A stretch of 64,000 bases of DNA from Rhodobacter sp. GTDB taxonomy: Bacteria > Pseudomonadota > Alphaproteobacteria > Rhodobacterales > Rhodobacteraceae. Below the pieces are notes generated by a model. The model saw only the letters and a list, made by a program, of their open reading frames with translations, did not search any database and was not told the DNA's origin. The position numbers and the translations under genes are program-made. Where the stretch lies: assembly GCA_016704435.1 (NCBI GenBank), contig JADJAB010000001.1:310001-374000 (forward strand), given 5' to 3'. Of the stretch, positions 18,632-27,535 are shown piece by piece (the first letter of the stretch is position 1; each line of letters begins with the position of its first letter).

Positions 18632-19411
18632 GACTCGAGAACCGCAAGGTCATCATCACCGGTGCCGCGCAGGGCATGGGCGGCGTCATCACCCGCAAGC
18701 TTGCCGACGAGGGAGCCGAGCTCTTTCTAACGGCGCGGACGCGCGGCCCGCTCGAGGACCTGGCCAAGGAATTGAAGGGCAAGGGCGTCAAGGTCGATTT
18801 CCTGGAAGGTGATTGCACCATCGAAAAGGACGTCAAGGCGGTGGTCGGGGCCGCGCTGAAGTTCTTTGGCGGCCGGATCGACGTTCTGGTCAATGCCGCC
18901 GGCGCCACCGGCCCGATCGAGACTCCGGTCTGGGAGATCGAGGCCGAGGATTTCTCGGACCTCTTGCGCAAGAACATCATCGGGCCGTTCCTGCCGATGA
19001 AACATGTGATGCCGACGATGATCAAACAGCGCTATGGCAAGATCGTCAATATCGGCGGCGGCTCGGGGACTGCGCGGCTATCGCAATCGTGCCGCCTACA
19101 GCGCCTCGAAATGGGGCGTCCGCGGGCTGACCCGCTCGGCGGCGCTGGATGCGGGCCCCTACAACATCAACGTCAACGCGATCATGCCGGGTATCGTCGA
19201 GACGCCGCGGATGGAAAAGCTGTGCCGGGTCAAGGCCGAAAAGCGCGGCTGGACCTATGAGCAGGTCTACGAGGAATACCTCGACGAGATGCCGCTGCAT
19301 CGCGTGACCTATCCCGAAGACATCGCCAACGCCGTCATCTTCCTGTCCAGCGACGACTCCAAGAACATCACCGGGCAGGAAATGGCGATCGATGGCGGCT
19401 GGACAGCCTGA
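18628..19411 (+). pseudogene. Short-chain dehydrogenase, cassette B, frameshifted in the middle
   Basis: Paralogue of the SDR at 8680. Cofactor motif TGAAQGMG and NAAG are in the first frame; after IVNIGGGSG an extra base in the GGGG run (19065-19068) shifts the frame. The second frame continues LRGYRNRAAYSASKWGVRG, carrying the catalytic tyrosine and lysine, and ends with ITGQEMAIDGGW. Removing one G gives about 260 residues, matching the paralogue. As written neither fragment would be an active dehydrogenase, since cofactor site and catalytic residues are in different frames. Confidence 0.8.
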
Positions 19412-19508
19412 CGACCCCGGAGATTGCAAGGGCGCCGCGACGACCAGCGGCGCCCGAACCAATGCGGCCCGGACCGATGCGGGATGACTGGCACGATGGG
19501 GTGAAAGA

Positions 19509-21959
19509 ATGAGCAGCGACCTGCCAACACATGCAGAGATCGTGATCGTCGGTGGCGGGGTGGCGGGGGCCAGCCTTGCCTGGCAACTCACGCGGCTTGG
19601 CAAGCGCGACATCGCCCTTCTGGAGCGCGGTTCGCTGACCTGTGGCACATCGTGGCACGCCGCAGGGCTGATCATGCAACTGCGCTCCAGCCATGCGATG
19701 ACGGATCTGTCGCATATGAACGCGAAGGTCTACGAGACGCTGGAGGCTGAAACCGGCCAGGCAACCGGGTTCAAGCAGAACGGCACGCTTGCCATCGCGC
19801 GCAACGACGACCGGATGCACGAGTTGAAGCGCTACGCCACCATCGCCAAAAGCTACGGGATCGGGGCCGAACTGATCTCGCCGCGCGAGGCGGTTGATCT
19901 TTATCCGGGCCTCGAGAAATCGGTGGTCAAGGGGGCTCTGATCATTCCCAAGGACGGCCAGCTCAACGCCGTTGATACCGTGATGGCCTTCATGGCCGGG
20001 GCGCGCAAAGGCGGCGCTCGGCTCCATGAGAACAGCCCGGTCACCGGGATCGTGCGTCGGGCAGGGACGGGCGGCTACAGCGTGACCACGCCGCAGGGCG
20101 TGATCGAATGCGAAACGCTGGTGCTGGCCTGCGGTCTGTGGACCCGCCAGCTTGCTGCCGGTCTGGGGGCGGTGGTGCCGCTGAATCCATGCGAGCATTT
20201 CTATGTGGTGACCGAGGCGCTGGACATCGCGGTGCCGGGCCTGCCAGTCCTGCGCGACACCGACGGCTATGTCTATATCAAGGAGGACGCGGGCAAGCTG
20301 CTGGTCGGCGCGTTCGAGCCGAAAGCCAAGCCGCTGCCGCTGGCTGCCCTGCCGGCGCGGGCCGAGTTCATCGAGCTGCCCGAGGACTGGGACCATTTCG
20401 CGCTGCCTTATTCCAAGGCCTGCGAGTCGGTCCCGGCGCTGGAGAACGTCGGTATCAGCCGGTTCATGAACGGCCCCGAGAGTTTCACGCCCGACACCAA
20501 TTTCGCCATCGGCGAAGTGCCCGGCCTGCCGCGGTTGTTCGTCTCAGCGGGCTACAATTCCGAAGGCTTCGAGATGGCGCCCGGTGCCTCGCGCGCGCTG
20601 GCGGAATGGATCGTCGAGGGCGCGCCGACGATGGATCTGGCCGATGTCGATGTGGCCCGCTTCCATCCGTTCCAGATGAACACAGCCTATGTCGAGGCCC
20701 GCGCCGCCGAATCGCTGAGTACGATCTTCCACATGCACTGGCCGAACCGGCAGCGTGTCTCGGCCCGCCCCGCGCGCAAGAGCCCGCTGCATGATCGGCT
20801 TGCCGCGCAGGGCGCCTGTTTCGGCGAGACGCTGGGCTGGGAACGGGCGAACTGGTTCGCGCCCGAAGGGGTGGAGCCGCGCGACAGCTATTCCTGGCAC
20901 CGGCCGAACTGGTACGAGCACACCGCCGCTGAATGCCGTGCCGTGCGCGAGAACGTGGCGCTGTTCGATTTCAGCTCCTTCGGCAAGCATCTGGTGCAGG
21001 GACGCGACGCCTGCCGCCTGTTGCAACGGCTTTGCGCCAATGACGTGGACGTGGCGCCGGGGCGCATCGTCTATACCCACATGCTGAACCATCGCGGCGG
21101 GATCGAGGTGGACGTCACCGTCAACCGTCTGGCAGAGGACCGCTACATGGTCGTCTCCTCTGCCGCCTTCCTGCCGCGCGACCGCGCCTGGATCGAGCGG
21201 CATATCGGCCCTGACGACCGGGTCTGCGTCACCGATGTCACCTCGGGCTGGGCGGTGCTGTCGGTCCAGGGGCCGCGCTCGCGCGACTTTCTGCAGGGCC
21301 TGACCGATGCAGACCTGTCGAACGAGGCTTTCCCCTTTGCCGCCTCGCGCGAGATCGACATCGGCTACGCGCGGCTGTTGGCCAATCGGCTGACCTTCGT
21401 GGGCGAGTTGGGCTGGGAACTCTATATCCCGTCCGAATTCGTGCAGGACGTCTATGACCGGATCACTGCGGCGGGCGTGGGCGCGGGGCTGAAACATGCC
21501 GGCTACCATGCCCTGGAGCATCTTCGTTCGGAACGTGCCTACCGCGAGTTCGGCCTTGACCTGACGCCCGACGACACGCCCTACGAGGCCGGGCTGGGCT
21601 TCACCGTCAAACCCGACAAGCCGGGCGGATTCATCGGCCGCGATGCGGTCGCGGCGCAGCGTGGCCAGGTTCTGGGCAAGCGACTGGTGATGTTCCGCCT
21701 TGAAGACCCGAAGCCGGACCTGCACAAGGATGAGCTGATCCGCATGAACGGCGAGATCGTGGGTTATCTGCGGTCCGGCGTCTACAGTTTCACGCTGGGG
21801 CGGGCGATCGGCATGGGGTATGTCCGCCATCAGGCCGGCGTGACCAAGGCGCTGCTGGAGGCAAACAGGTTCGAGATCGAGATCGGCGGCGAACGCCACG
21901 CGGCGCAGGCATCGCTGCAGGCATTCTTCGACCCCACCGGAGAGAAGGCACGCGGATAG
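19509..21959 (+). CDS. Dimethylglycine/sarcosine-dehydrogenase-like flavoprotein with GcvT domain
   Basis: 816 residues. N-terminal DAO-type FAD domain with VGGGVAGAS (about residues 14-22) and SWHAAG (about 48-53), whose histidine is the covalent FAD ligand in dimethylglycine dehydrogenases. A middle domain follows, then GcvT folate-binding domains from about 450 to the end (LFDFSSFGKHLVQG, FVGELGWELYIPSE). Such enzymes oxidatively demethylate N-methyl amino acids and can pass the one-carbon unit to tetrahydrofolate. It sits between the SDR and aminotransferase of cassette B, a place empty in cassette A, so copy B may accept an N-methylated substrate: ring opening of an N-methyl lactam would release an N-methyl amino acid that needs exactly this step before transamination. 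Confidence 0.85.
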   Translation: MSSDLPTHAEIVIVGGGVAGASLAWQLTRLGKRDIALLERGSLTCGTSWHAAGLIMQLRSSHAMTDLSHMNAKVYETLEAETGQATGFKQNGTLAIARNDDRMHELKRYATIAKSYGIGAELISPREAVDLYPGLEKSVVKGALIIPKDGQLNAVDTVMAFMAGARKGGARLHENSPVTGIVRRAGTGGYSVTTPQGVIECETLVLACGLWTRQLAAGLGAVVPLNPCEHFYVVTEALDIAVPGLPVLRDTDGYVYIKEDAGKLLVGAFEPKAKPLPLAALPARAEFIELPEDWDHFALPYSKACESVPALENVGISRFMNGPESFTPDTNFAIGEVPGLPRLFVSAGYNSEGFEMAPGASRALAEWIVEGAPTMDLADVDVARFHPFQMNTAYVEARAAESLSTIFHMHWPNRQRVSARPARKSPLHDRLAAQGACFGETLGWERANWFAPEGVEPRDSYSWHRPNWYEHTAAECRAVRENVALFDFSSFGKHLVQGRDACRLLQRLCANDVDVAPGRIVYTHMLNHRGGIEVDVTVNRLAEDRYMVVSSAAFLPRDRAWIERHIGPDDRVCVTDVTSGWAVLSVQGPRSRDFLQGLTDADLSNEAFPFAASREIDIGYARLLANRLTFVGELGWELYIPSEFVQDVYDRITAAGVGAGLKHAGYHALEHLRSERAYREFGLDLTPDDTPYEAGLGFTVKPDKPGGFIGRDAVAAQRGQVLGKRLVMFRLEDPKPDLHKDELIRMNGEIVGYLRSGVYSFTLGRAIGMGYVRHQAGVTKALLEANRFEIEIGGERHAAQASLQAFFDPTGEKARG

Positions 21960-21993
21960 TCGGCAACCGCCGCCCGCAAGTTTGGAGAGAGAC

Positions 21994-23373
21994 ATGAAAC
22001 ACGACGCACCGAATTCGCTTCAGGCTCGGGATGTGAAGTTCCATCTGCATCCGTCGACGAACCTTGACCAGCACGAAGTCAACGGCCCCCACGTCTTCAA
22101 CCGCGGCGAGGGCATCTATGTCTACGACGACGACGGCAAGCAGTATATCGAAGGGCTGGCCGGTCTGTGGTGCGCCTCGCTCGGGTTCAGCGAGAAGCGG
22201 CTGGTCAAGGCGGCGACCCGGCAGCTTGACACCCTGCCGTTCTACCACAACTTCGCCCACAAGGCAGTGGAGCCCTCGATCGAGTTGGCCGAGTATCTGG
22301 TCGAACATGCGCCGGTGCCGATGTCGAAGGTGTTCTTCGCCAACTCGGGCTCCGAGGCCAACGACACCGTGGTCAAGCTGGTCTGGTATTACAACAACAT
22401 CGTTGGCCGGCCTCAGAAGAAGAAGATCATTTCCCGGCGCGGCGCCTATCACGGCATCACCGTGGCGGCGGCCAGCCTGACCGGACTGCAATATGCCCAT
22501 ACCGCCTTTGACTTGCCGATTGCCAACATCATCCACACCGATTGCCCGCATCACTACCACTTCGCGCAAGAGGGCGAGAGCGAGGCGGATTTCGCCAAGC
22601 GGCTTGCAGCGAATCTGGAGCAGTTGATCGAGACCGAAGGCCCCGACACCATCGCCGCTTTCATCGCCGAGCCGTTGCAGGGCGCAGGCGGGGTGATCGT
22701 GCCGCCGAAGGGCTATTTCGCGGCAATCCGGCCGATCCTCGACCGCCACGACATTCTTTTCATCGCCGACGAGGTGATTACCGGCTTTTTCCGCACCGGC
22801 GACCGGTTCGCGACCGAAACCTACGGGCTGAAACCCGACATGATCTCGATGGCCAAGGCGATGTCGGCGGCTTACCAGCCCATTGGCGGCGTGATGGTGT
22901 CGGAAAAGATCTATCAGGCTCTGGTAGAAGGCAGCCGGAAATACGGAATGTTCGGCCACGGCTTCACCTATTCCGGCCACCCGGTTCCGACGGCTGTCGC
23001 GCTGGAGACGCAGCGCATCTACGACGACATGAAGATCGGCGATCACGTCAAGGCGGTGTCGAAGCGGTTCCAGCGGCGGCTGCACGCGCTGGCGGATCAT
23101 CCGCTGGTTGGTGAGGCGCGGGGTCTTGGGTTGATCGGCGCGGTCGAGCTGGTCGCCGACAAGGCCGCACGGCGCAACTTTGAACCTGGGCGCAAGGTCG
23201 GGCCGCGGGTGATGGCGCTGGCGTCCGACCACGGTCTGATCGTGCGGGCGCTGGTCAACGACACGCTCGCCTTCTGCCCGCCGCTCATCATCAATGACCA
23301 GCAGATCGACGACATGTTCGACCGTTTCGGCCGCGCGCTGGACGACATGGCGGCGGAACTGAAGGCCGGCTGA
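21994..23373 (+). CDS. Class III (omega) aminotransferase, cassette B
   Basis: 459 residues. PLP lysine in SMAKAMSAAYQP (about K288), cofactor aspartate in ADEVITGFFRTG, and NSGSEANDTVVKLVWYY for the phosphate cup. GGAGAGAGAC before the ATG at 21994 sets the start; an upstream in-frame TTG lies inside that ribosome-binding site and is rejected. Close relative of the enzyme at 3633 over the whole length. Expected to convert an omega-amino acid to the semialdehyde oxidised by the next gene. Confidence 0.88.
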   Translation: MKHDAPNSLQARDVKFHLHPSTNLDQHEVNGPHVFNRGEGIYVYDDDGKQYIEGLAGLWCASLGFSEKRLVKAATRQLDTLPFYHNFAHKAVEPSIELAEYLVEHAPVPMSKVFFANSGSEANDTVVKLVWYYNNIVGRPQKKKIISRRGAYHGITVAAASLTGLQYAHTAFDLPIANIIHTDCPHHYHFAQEGESEADFAKRLAANLEQLIETEGPDTIAAFIAEPLQGAGGVIVPPKGYFAAIRPILDRHDILFIADEVITGFFRTGDRFATETYGLKPDMISMAKAMSAAYQPIGGVMVSEKIYQALVEGSRKYGMFGHGFTYSGHPVPTAVALETQRIYDDMKIGDHVKAVSKRFQRRLHALADHPLVGEARGLGLIGAVELVADKAARRNFEPGRKVGPRVMALASDHGLIVRALVNDTLAFCPPLIINDQQIDDMFDRFGRALDDMAAELKAG

Positions 23374-23398
23374 TGCCACGCTGCAAGGAGGACAGACC

Positions 23399-24871
23399 AT
23401 GACCGCGATCGAGAAATGGGGCGCCACCGAGGACCTGAACCTCAAGATGGTCATCGGCGGCAAGCGGCTGGACGCGTCGAACGCCGCGCGGATCGAGACC
23501 GAGGACCCCGCGACCGGCCGGGTGATCGGCAGCTTCCCCGCCGCCACCGCCGATGATGTCGGCCGCGCGGTGGAAAACTCGCGCGCCGCACTGAAGGGAG
23601 AGTGGCGCGCGATGACACCGACCGCGCGAGGCCGGGTGCTGGCGCGCGCCGCCGCGATCCTGCGCCGCGAGGCCGGTCGCCTGGCGCGGATCGAGACGCT
23701 CGACAGCGGCAAGCCGCTGCGCGAGGCCAGGGGCGACATGGAGACCTCGGCCAGCTATTTCGAATACTACGCGGGCATGGCCGACAAGCTGCAGGGCGAC
23801 AGCATTCCGCTCGGCCCCGACTACATGTCCTTCACTTTGCACGAGCCCGTCGGCGTGACGGCGCATATCATTCCGTGGAACTTCCCGCTGACCACCACGG
23901 CGCGCGGTGTTGCGCCGGCGCTGGCGGCTGGCTGCACGGCGGTGGTGAAGCCTGCCGCGCTGACCTCGCTGACCTCGATCCTGCTCGCCGACATCCTCGA
24001 AGAGGCTGGCCTGCCCGCAGGCGTCTACAATGTGGTGCCGGGCCACGGGCGCGAGGCGGGGGCGGCGCTGGTCTCGCACCCCGACATCGCGCATGTGACC
24101 TTTACCGGATCGGTCGCCACCGGCATCGGCATCATGCAAAGCGCGGCCAGGCATGTCGCCTCGGTCACGCTGGAACTGGGCGGCAAGTCGCCGCTGGTGG
24201 TGCTGGCCGATGCCGATCTGGACGCCGCGGTCGAGGGCACGTTGAAGGCGATCTACATGAATGCGGGGCAGGTCTGCTCGGCCGGGTCCCGACTGGTGAT
24301 CGAGCGCCGCGTGCATGCCGCGATGATGGAGCGGCTGGTGCCGCGTGTCGAGGCGATGCGACCCGGTCACGGCCTTGACGACCCTGCGATCGGTCCGTTG
24401 GTCTCGGTGGCGCAGGTGAAGATCGTGGCGGATTTTGTCGAGGACGCGCGCAAGGCCAACAGCCTGAATGTCGTCGCCGGCGGCTGCCGGCTGACGCCCG
24501 AGGGGATGGAGAGGGGGCACTTCTACGCCGCCACCATCATCGACGACGCGCCGAAGGACGCGCGGGTGGTGCAGGAAGAGATCTTCGGCCCGGTCCTGAC
24601 CGTGCAGATCGTGGAGTCGCCCGAAGAGGCGATCGCCGTCGCCAACGGCACCGAGTTCGGGCTTTGCGCCGGCATCTACACGCGCGACATCTCTCGCGCG
24701 ATGACCTTTGCCCGCGATGTGGACGCGGGTCAGGTCTTCATCAACCAGTATTTCGCCGGTGGTGTTCCCACCCCCTTCGGCGGCACCAAGATGAGCGGCT
24801 TCGGGCGCGAGAAGGGGCTGGCGGCGCTGGCCAGCTACTACCGTGTGAAATGCATCACGACGCGGCTTTGA
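23399..24871 (+). CDS. NAD(P)-dependent aldehyde dehydrogenase, cassette B
   Basis: 490 residues, full-length family member with GGAGG before the start codon. Glutamate in LELGGKSPLV (about residue 260), cysteine in GQVCSAGSRLVIE (about 294), NAD loop VTFTGSVATG. Highly similar to the cassette A enzyme at 9465. It begins 25 bp after the aminotransferase stop, fitting sequential transamination and oxidation. Its last 17 bases overlap the convergent LysR gene. Confidence 0.9.
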   Translation: MTAIEKWGATEDLNLKMVIGGKRLDASNAARIETEDPATGRVIGSFPAATADDVGRAVENSRAALKGEWRAMTPTARGRVLARAAAILRREAGRLARIETLDSGKPLREARGDMETSASYFEYYAGMADKLQGDSIPLGPDYMSFTLHEPVGVTAHIIPWNFPLTTTARGVAPALAAGCTAVVKPAALTSLTSILLADILEEAGLPAGVYNVVPGHGREAGAALVSHPDIAHVTFTGSVATGIGIMQSAARHVASVTLELGGKSPLVVLADADLDAAVEGTLKAIYMNAGQVCSAGSRLVIERRVHAAMMERLVPRVEAMRPGHGLDDPAIGPLVSVAQVKIVADFVEDARKANSLNVVAGGCRLTPEGMERGHFYAATIIDDAPKDARVVQEEIFGPVLTVQIVESPEEAIAVANGTEFGLCAGIYTRDISRAMTFARDVDAGQVFINQYFAGGVPTPFGGTKMSGFGREKGLAALASYYRVKCITTRL

Positions 24872-25781
24872 CCGGATCGTTCCGTTTCGAGAAAAGCTGC
24901 ACGCAGATGTCCTGGAACGCCTGGCAGCGCCGGGTCATGCGCGAGGCCGGCGCGCGCACCGTGCACATGCTTTGTTCGGGCAGGGCGTCTGTCAGCGGGC
25001 GATGGTGGATGCGCAGCCCGTCATAGGTCACGTCGGACTGCGGCCGCGTCACCAGCACCGAATAGCCAAGCCCCTGGGCGACAAGGCTGCGCACGACTTC
25101 AAATGACGGGGATGTGCGCGAGATGATGGGGGTCACTCCAACCGCGTCGAACAGGCTCAGGAAGTAATGCTCTGCGGGTTTCGAGTTGAGCAGGATGAAG
25201 GGTTCGTCGCGCAGGTCCGCAAGCGACAGGGCCGGTTGCGTCAGAAGCGGATGTCCGTCGGGCAGCACCACATGCGGCGGTGCGCTGTGGACGCGCAGCT
25301 TCAGCAGATCGTCCGGCAGGTCGATGTCATAGGCCAGCGCGATCTCGACCATACCGCTGGCGAGCTTTTCCAGCATGTCATCCATCGTGTCCTCGTGGAT
25401 CACGATCTGCACCTTCGGATGCTGGCGCGCGAATTCGGCAATGATCCGCGGCATGTAGGATGCGCCCAGCGTCGAATAGCATCCCACCGTCAGCGCCCCC
25501 GTCAGCTCGTTCGCCTGAACCCTTGCGGAGGCCTCGAACTCCTCGGCCATGCGCAGCATGCTGCGCGCCTGCGGCAGCAGACGGTGCCCTGCCGCAGTCA
25601 GTGACACGCCCTTTGCGTGCTGACGCACGAACAGTTCAAGACCAAGCAGTTCCTCCATCTTCAGGATGGCCCAGGACACCGATGGCTGGGCGACATTCGC
25701 CACCCTTGCGGCCTCGGCGATACTGCCGGTTTCCGCCGCCGCCACGAAATAACCGATCTGACGAAGTGAGACCTTCAGCAA
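24855..25781 (-). CDS. LysR-family transcriptional regulator
   Basis: 308 residues. N-terminal winged helix (LRQIGYFVAAAETGSIAEAA and VANVAQPSVSWAILKMEE), then a periplasmic-binding-protein-like effector domain with LTVGCYSTLGASYMP. The start is a TTG at 25781 with GGAGAG five bases upstream; no ATG gives a better N-terminus. Convergent to the aldehyde dehydrogenase and divergent from the second molybdenum-hydroxylase operon, which LysR proteins typically control from the shared intergenic region. Confidence 0.88.
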   Translation of the reverse strand: MLKVSLRQIGYFVAAAETGSIAEAARVANVAQPSVSWAILKMEELLGLELFVRQHAKGVSLTAAGHRLLPQARSMLRMAEEFEASARVQANELTGALTVGCYSTLGASYMPRIIAEFARQHPKVQIVIHEDTMDDMLEKLASGMVEIALAYDIDLPDDLLKLRVHSAPPHVVLPDGHPLLTQPALSLADLRDEPFILLNSKPAEHYFLSLFDAVGVTPIISRTSPSFEVVRSLVAQGLGYSVLVTRPQSDVTYDGLRIHHRPLTDALPEQSMCTVRAPASRMTRRCQAFQDICVQLFSKRNDPVKAAS

Positions 25782-26099
25782 CTGCGCTCTCCGTTCAACT
25801 CAGGCCCGGGCCGGCGGTGCGGCTGTCCTGCTGGCCAGATTTCATCTATGTTGTTTGCAGAAGTCCATGGATTTGTCTGTCCAAATCCACCGCCCTGGCA
25901 TTCATAGATTTTGACTATTCCATAACAAGACAAAACACATTTCCAGTATGCCGATTGCCATGCAAGGCTGCAACAGGCGGGGAAGATATCCCGTCGACCG
26001 GGGACGATGCGCCGCAAGCATTCTGCATCGTACATGTGCCTTCCCTGCTGATCATCACCGAGGCCGCCGTGGTGAGACGCAGGTTGTCGGGGGAAAGTC
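25782..26099. other. 318-bp divergent promoter region between lysR and the second coxM
   Basis: No gene recognised. The segment 25900-25945 is A/T-rich for this window and contains a TTGACT at 25911, a possible -35 element. This is the expected place for LysR binding. The GTG start of the downstream gene is preceded by a strong purine-rich site (26089-26097). Confidence 0.4.
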
Positions 26100-26975
26100 G
26101 TGAAGCCAGCTGCCTTCAAGTATTTCAGGCCGGACACCCTCGAAGAGGTGCTGAGCCTGCTTGCCGAACACGGCGCCGAGGCGCGGATTCTGGCAGGCGG
26201 GCAAAGCCTGGTTCCGCTGATGAACATGCGCATCCTGTCGCCCGCCGTCCTGATCGACATCAACCGCTGCCGCGACCTGGCCTATCTGCGCGAGGAGGGC
26301 GGCATGGTCGCATGCGGCGCGCTGACCCGGCAGGGCGAGGCCGAGACCAGCGCCCTGGTGGCCGATCGCCTGCCGCTGCTGGCTGCCGCGATGCCGCATG
26401 TAGGGGTCCGCGCCAACCGCAATTTCGGCACCGTCTGCGGCAGCCTGGCCCATGCCGATCCGCTGGGCGAACTGCCAAGCGTGGCGACCGCGCTGGAGGC
26501 GCGCTTTGTCATCGCCAGCGCGCGCGGACGGCGAGAGGTGGATGCGGAGGAATTCTTCGTTTCGGCACTGACCAACTGCCTGGAGCCGGACGAGATGCTG
26601 GCGGAGGTGCGGCTGCCGGTCGCCGCCGCCGGCGGCAAGAGCGTGTTCCTGGAAATCGCCAACCGCGCCCACGGCTTTGCGGTGGCGGGCCTTGCGGCGC
26701 TGGTCGAGTTCGACGCCGGCGGGCGCTGCAGCCGCGCCCGGCTGTCGGCGATGGGTGCTGGCGACACCACGGCGCGGCTGCGCACGGTCGAGGCGCTGCT
26801 GGAGGGCGGGACGCTTGATGACGCGGTTATCCGCGAGGCAGGCGCCGCGGCGACGAAAGCGGCGGAGCCCTCGGACGACGTGCATGCAAGCGCTGCCTAC
26901 CGCGCACATGTCACCGGGTCTCTGGTCAGAAAGGCGCTGCGGCAAATGCTTGGCAACGGAGAACAGGGCCGATGA
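26100..26975 (+). CDS. Molybdenum hydroxylase FAD subunit (CoxM-like), cassette B
   Basis: 291 residues, GTG start with GGGGGAAAG just upstream. FAD motifs ILAGGQSLVPLMNM (about residue 32) and the second loop NFGTVCGSLAHADPLGE (about 108), C-terminal AYRAHVTGSLVRKAL. Here the second loop reads VCGSLAHADP where the cassette A protein has VAGNIACGSP, so the two enzymes are not recent copies of each other although their roles match. Followed by small and large subunits. Confidence 0.88.
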   Translation: MKPAAFKYFRPDTLEEVLSLLAEHGAEARILAGGQSLVPLMNMRILSPAVLIDINRCRDLAYLREEGGMVACGALTRQGEAETSALVADRLPLLAAAMPHVGVRANRNFGTVCGSLAHADPLGELPSVATALEARFVIASARGRREVDAEEFFVSALTNCLEPDEMLAEVRLPVAAAGGKSVFLEIANRAHGFAVAGLAALVEFDAGGRCSRARLSAMGAGDTTARLRTVEALLEGGTLDDAVIREAGAAATKAAEPSDDVHASAAYRAHVTGSLVRKALRQMLGNGEQGR

Positions 26976-27040
26976 CACTGATCTTGCGCGCCCGTTTCTT
27001 CCCGCCGCTCCGCTGCGGCACTGACGGCGAGGACCCTGTG

Positions 27041-27535
27041 ATGAGCCCGGAAAAGATCACCGTCCGGATGACCGTGAACGGCAAGGCCTATGTCCGCGAT
27101 GTCGAGCCGCGCTATCTTCTGGCCGATTTCCTGCGCCACGAGCTTTACCTCACCGGCACCCATATCGGCTGCGAGCACGGCGTCTGCGGCGCCTGCACGG
27201 TGCTGATCAACGGCAAGACCGGGCGCAGTTGCCTGCAATTCGCCGTCGCGCTCGACGGTGCCGAGATCACCACGGTCGAGGGTATCGCCGGTGACGGCCC
27301 ACTGCACCCGGTGCAAGAGGCGTTTCACCAGGCCCACGCGCTGCAATGCGGCTACTGCACGCCCGGATTCCTGCTGACCACGATCGAGTTTCTTGGCCAG
27401 AATCCCGATCCGGACCGCGACGAGATCCGTCAGGCGCTGACCAACAACATGTGCCGCTGCACCGGTTATCTCAACATCATCGACGCCGTCGAGGATGCGG
27501 CGGGAAGGCTGCGCGCCAAAGGGGGCGAGGCATGA
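27041..27535 (+). CDS. Molybdenum hydroxylase 2Fe-2S subunit (CoxS-like), cassette B
   Basis: 164 residues from the ATG at 27041, which has GAGGA eight bases before it and gives a normal N-terminus (MSPEKITVRMTVNG). An ATG at 26972 overlapping the previous stop would add 23 atypical residues. Cluster cysteines are in CEHGVCGACTVLINGKTGRSC and, at the C-terminal site, CGYCTPG and CRCTGYLN. The stop overlaps the large-subunit start (ATGA). Confidence 0.9.
   Translation: MSPEKITVRMTVNGKAYVRDVEPRYLLADFLRHELYLTGTHIGCEHGVCGACTVLINGKTGRSCLQFAVALDGAEITTVEGIAGDGPLHPVQEAFHQAHALQCGYCTPGFLLTTIEFLGQNPDPDRDEIRQALTNNMCRCTGYLNIIDAVEDAAGRLRAKGGEA

Noticed and set aside
5037..21959. Creatinine degradation via N-methylhydantoin and sarcosine
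   Set aside because: HyuAB and a sarcosine/dimethylglycine-type oxidase would fit, but creatinine deaminase and carbamoylsarcosine amidohydrolase genes are absent, and the Mo hydroxylase and omega-aminotransferase have no place in it.
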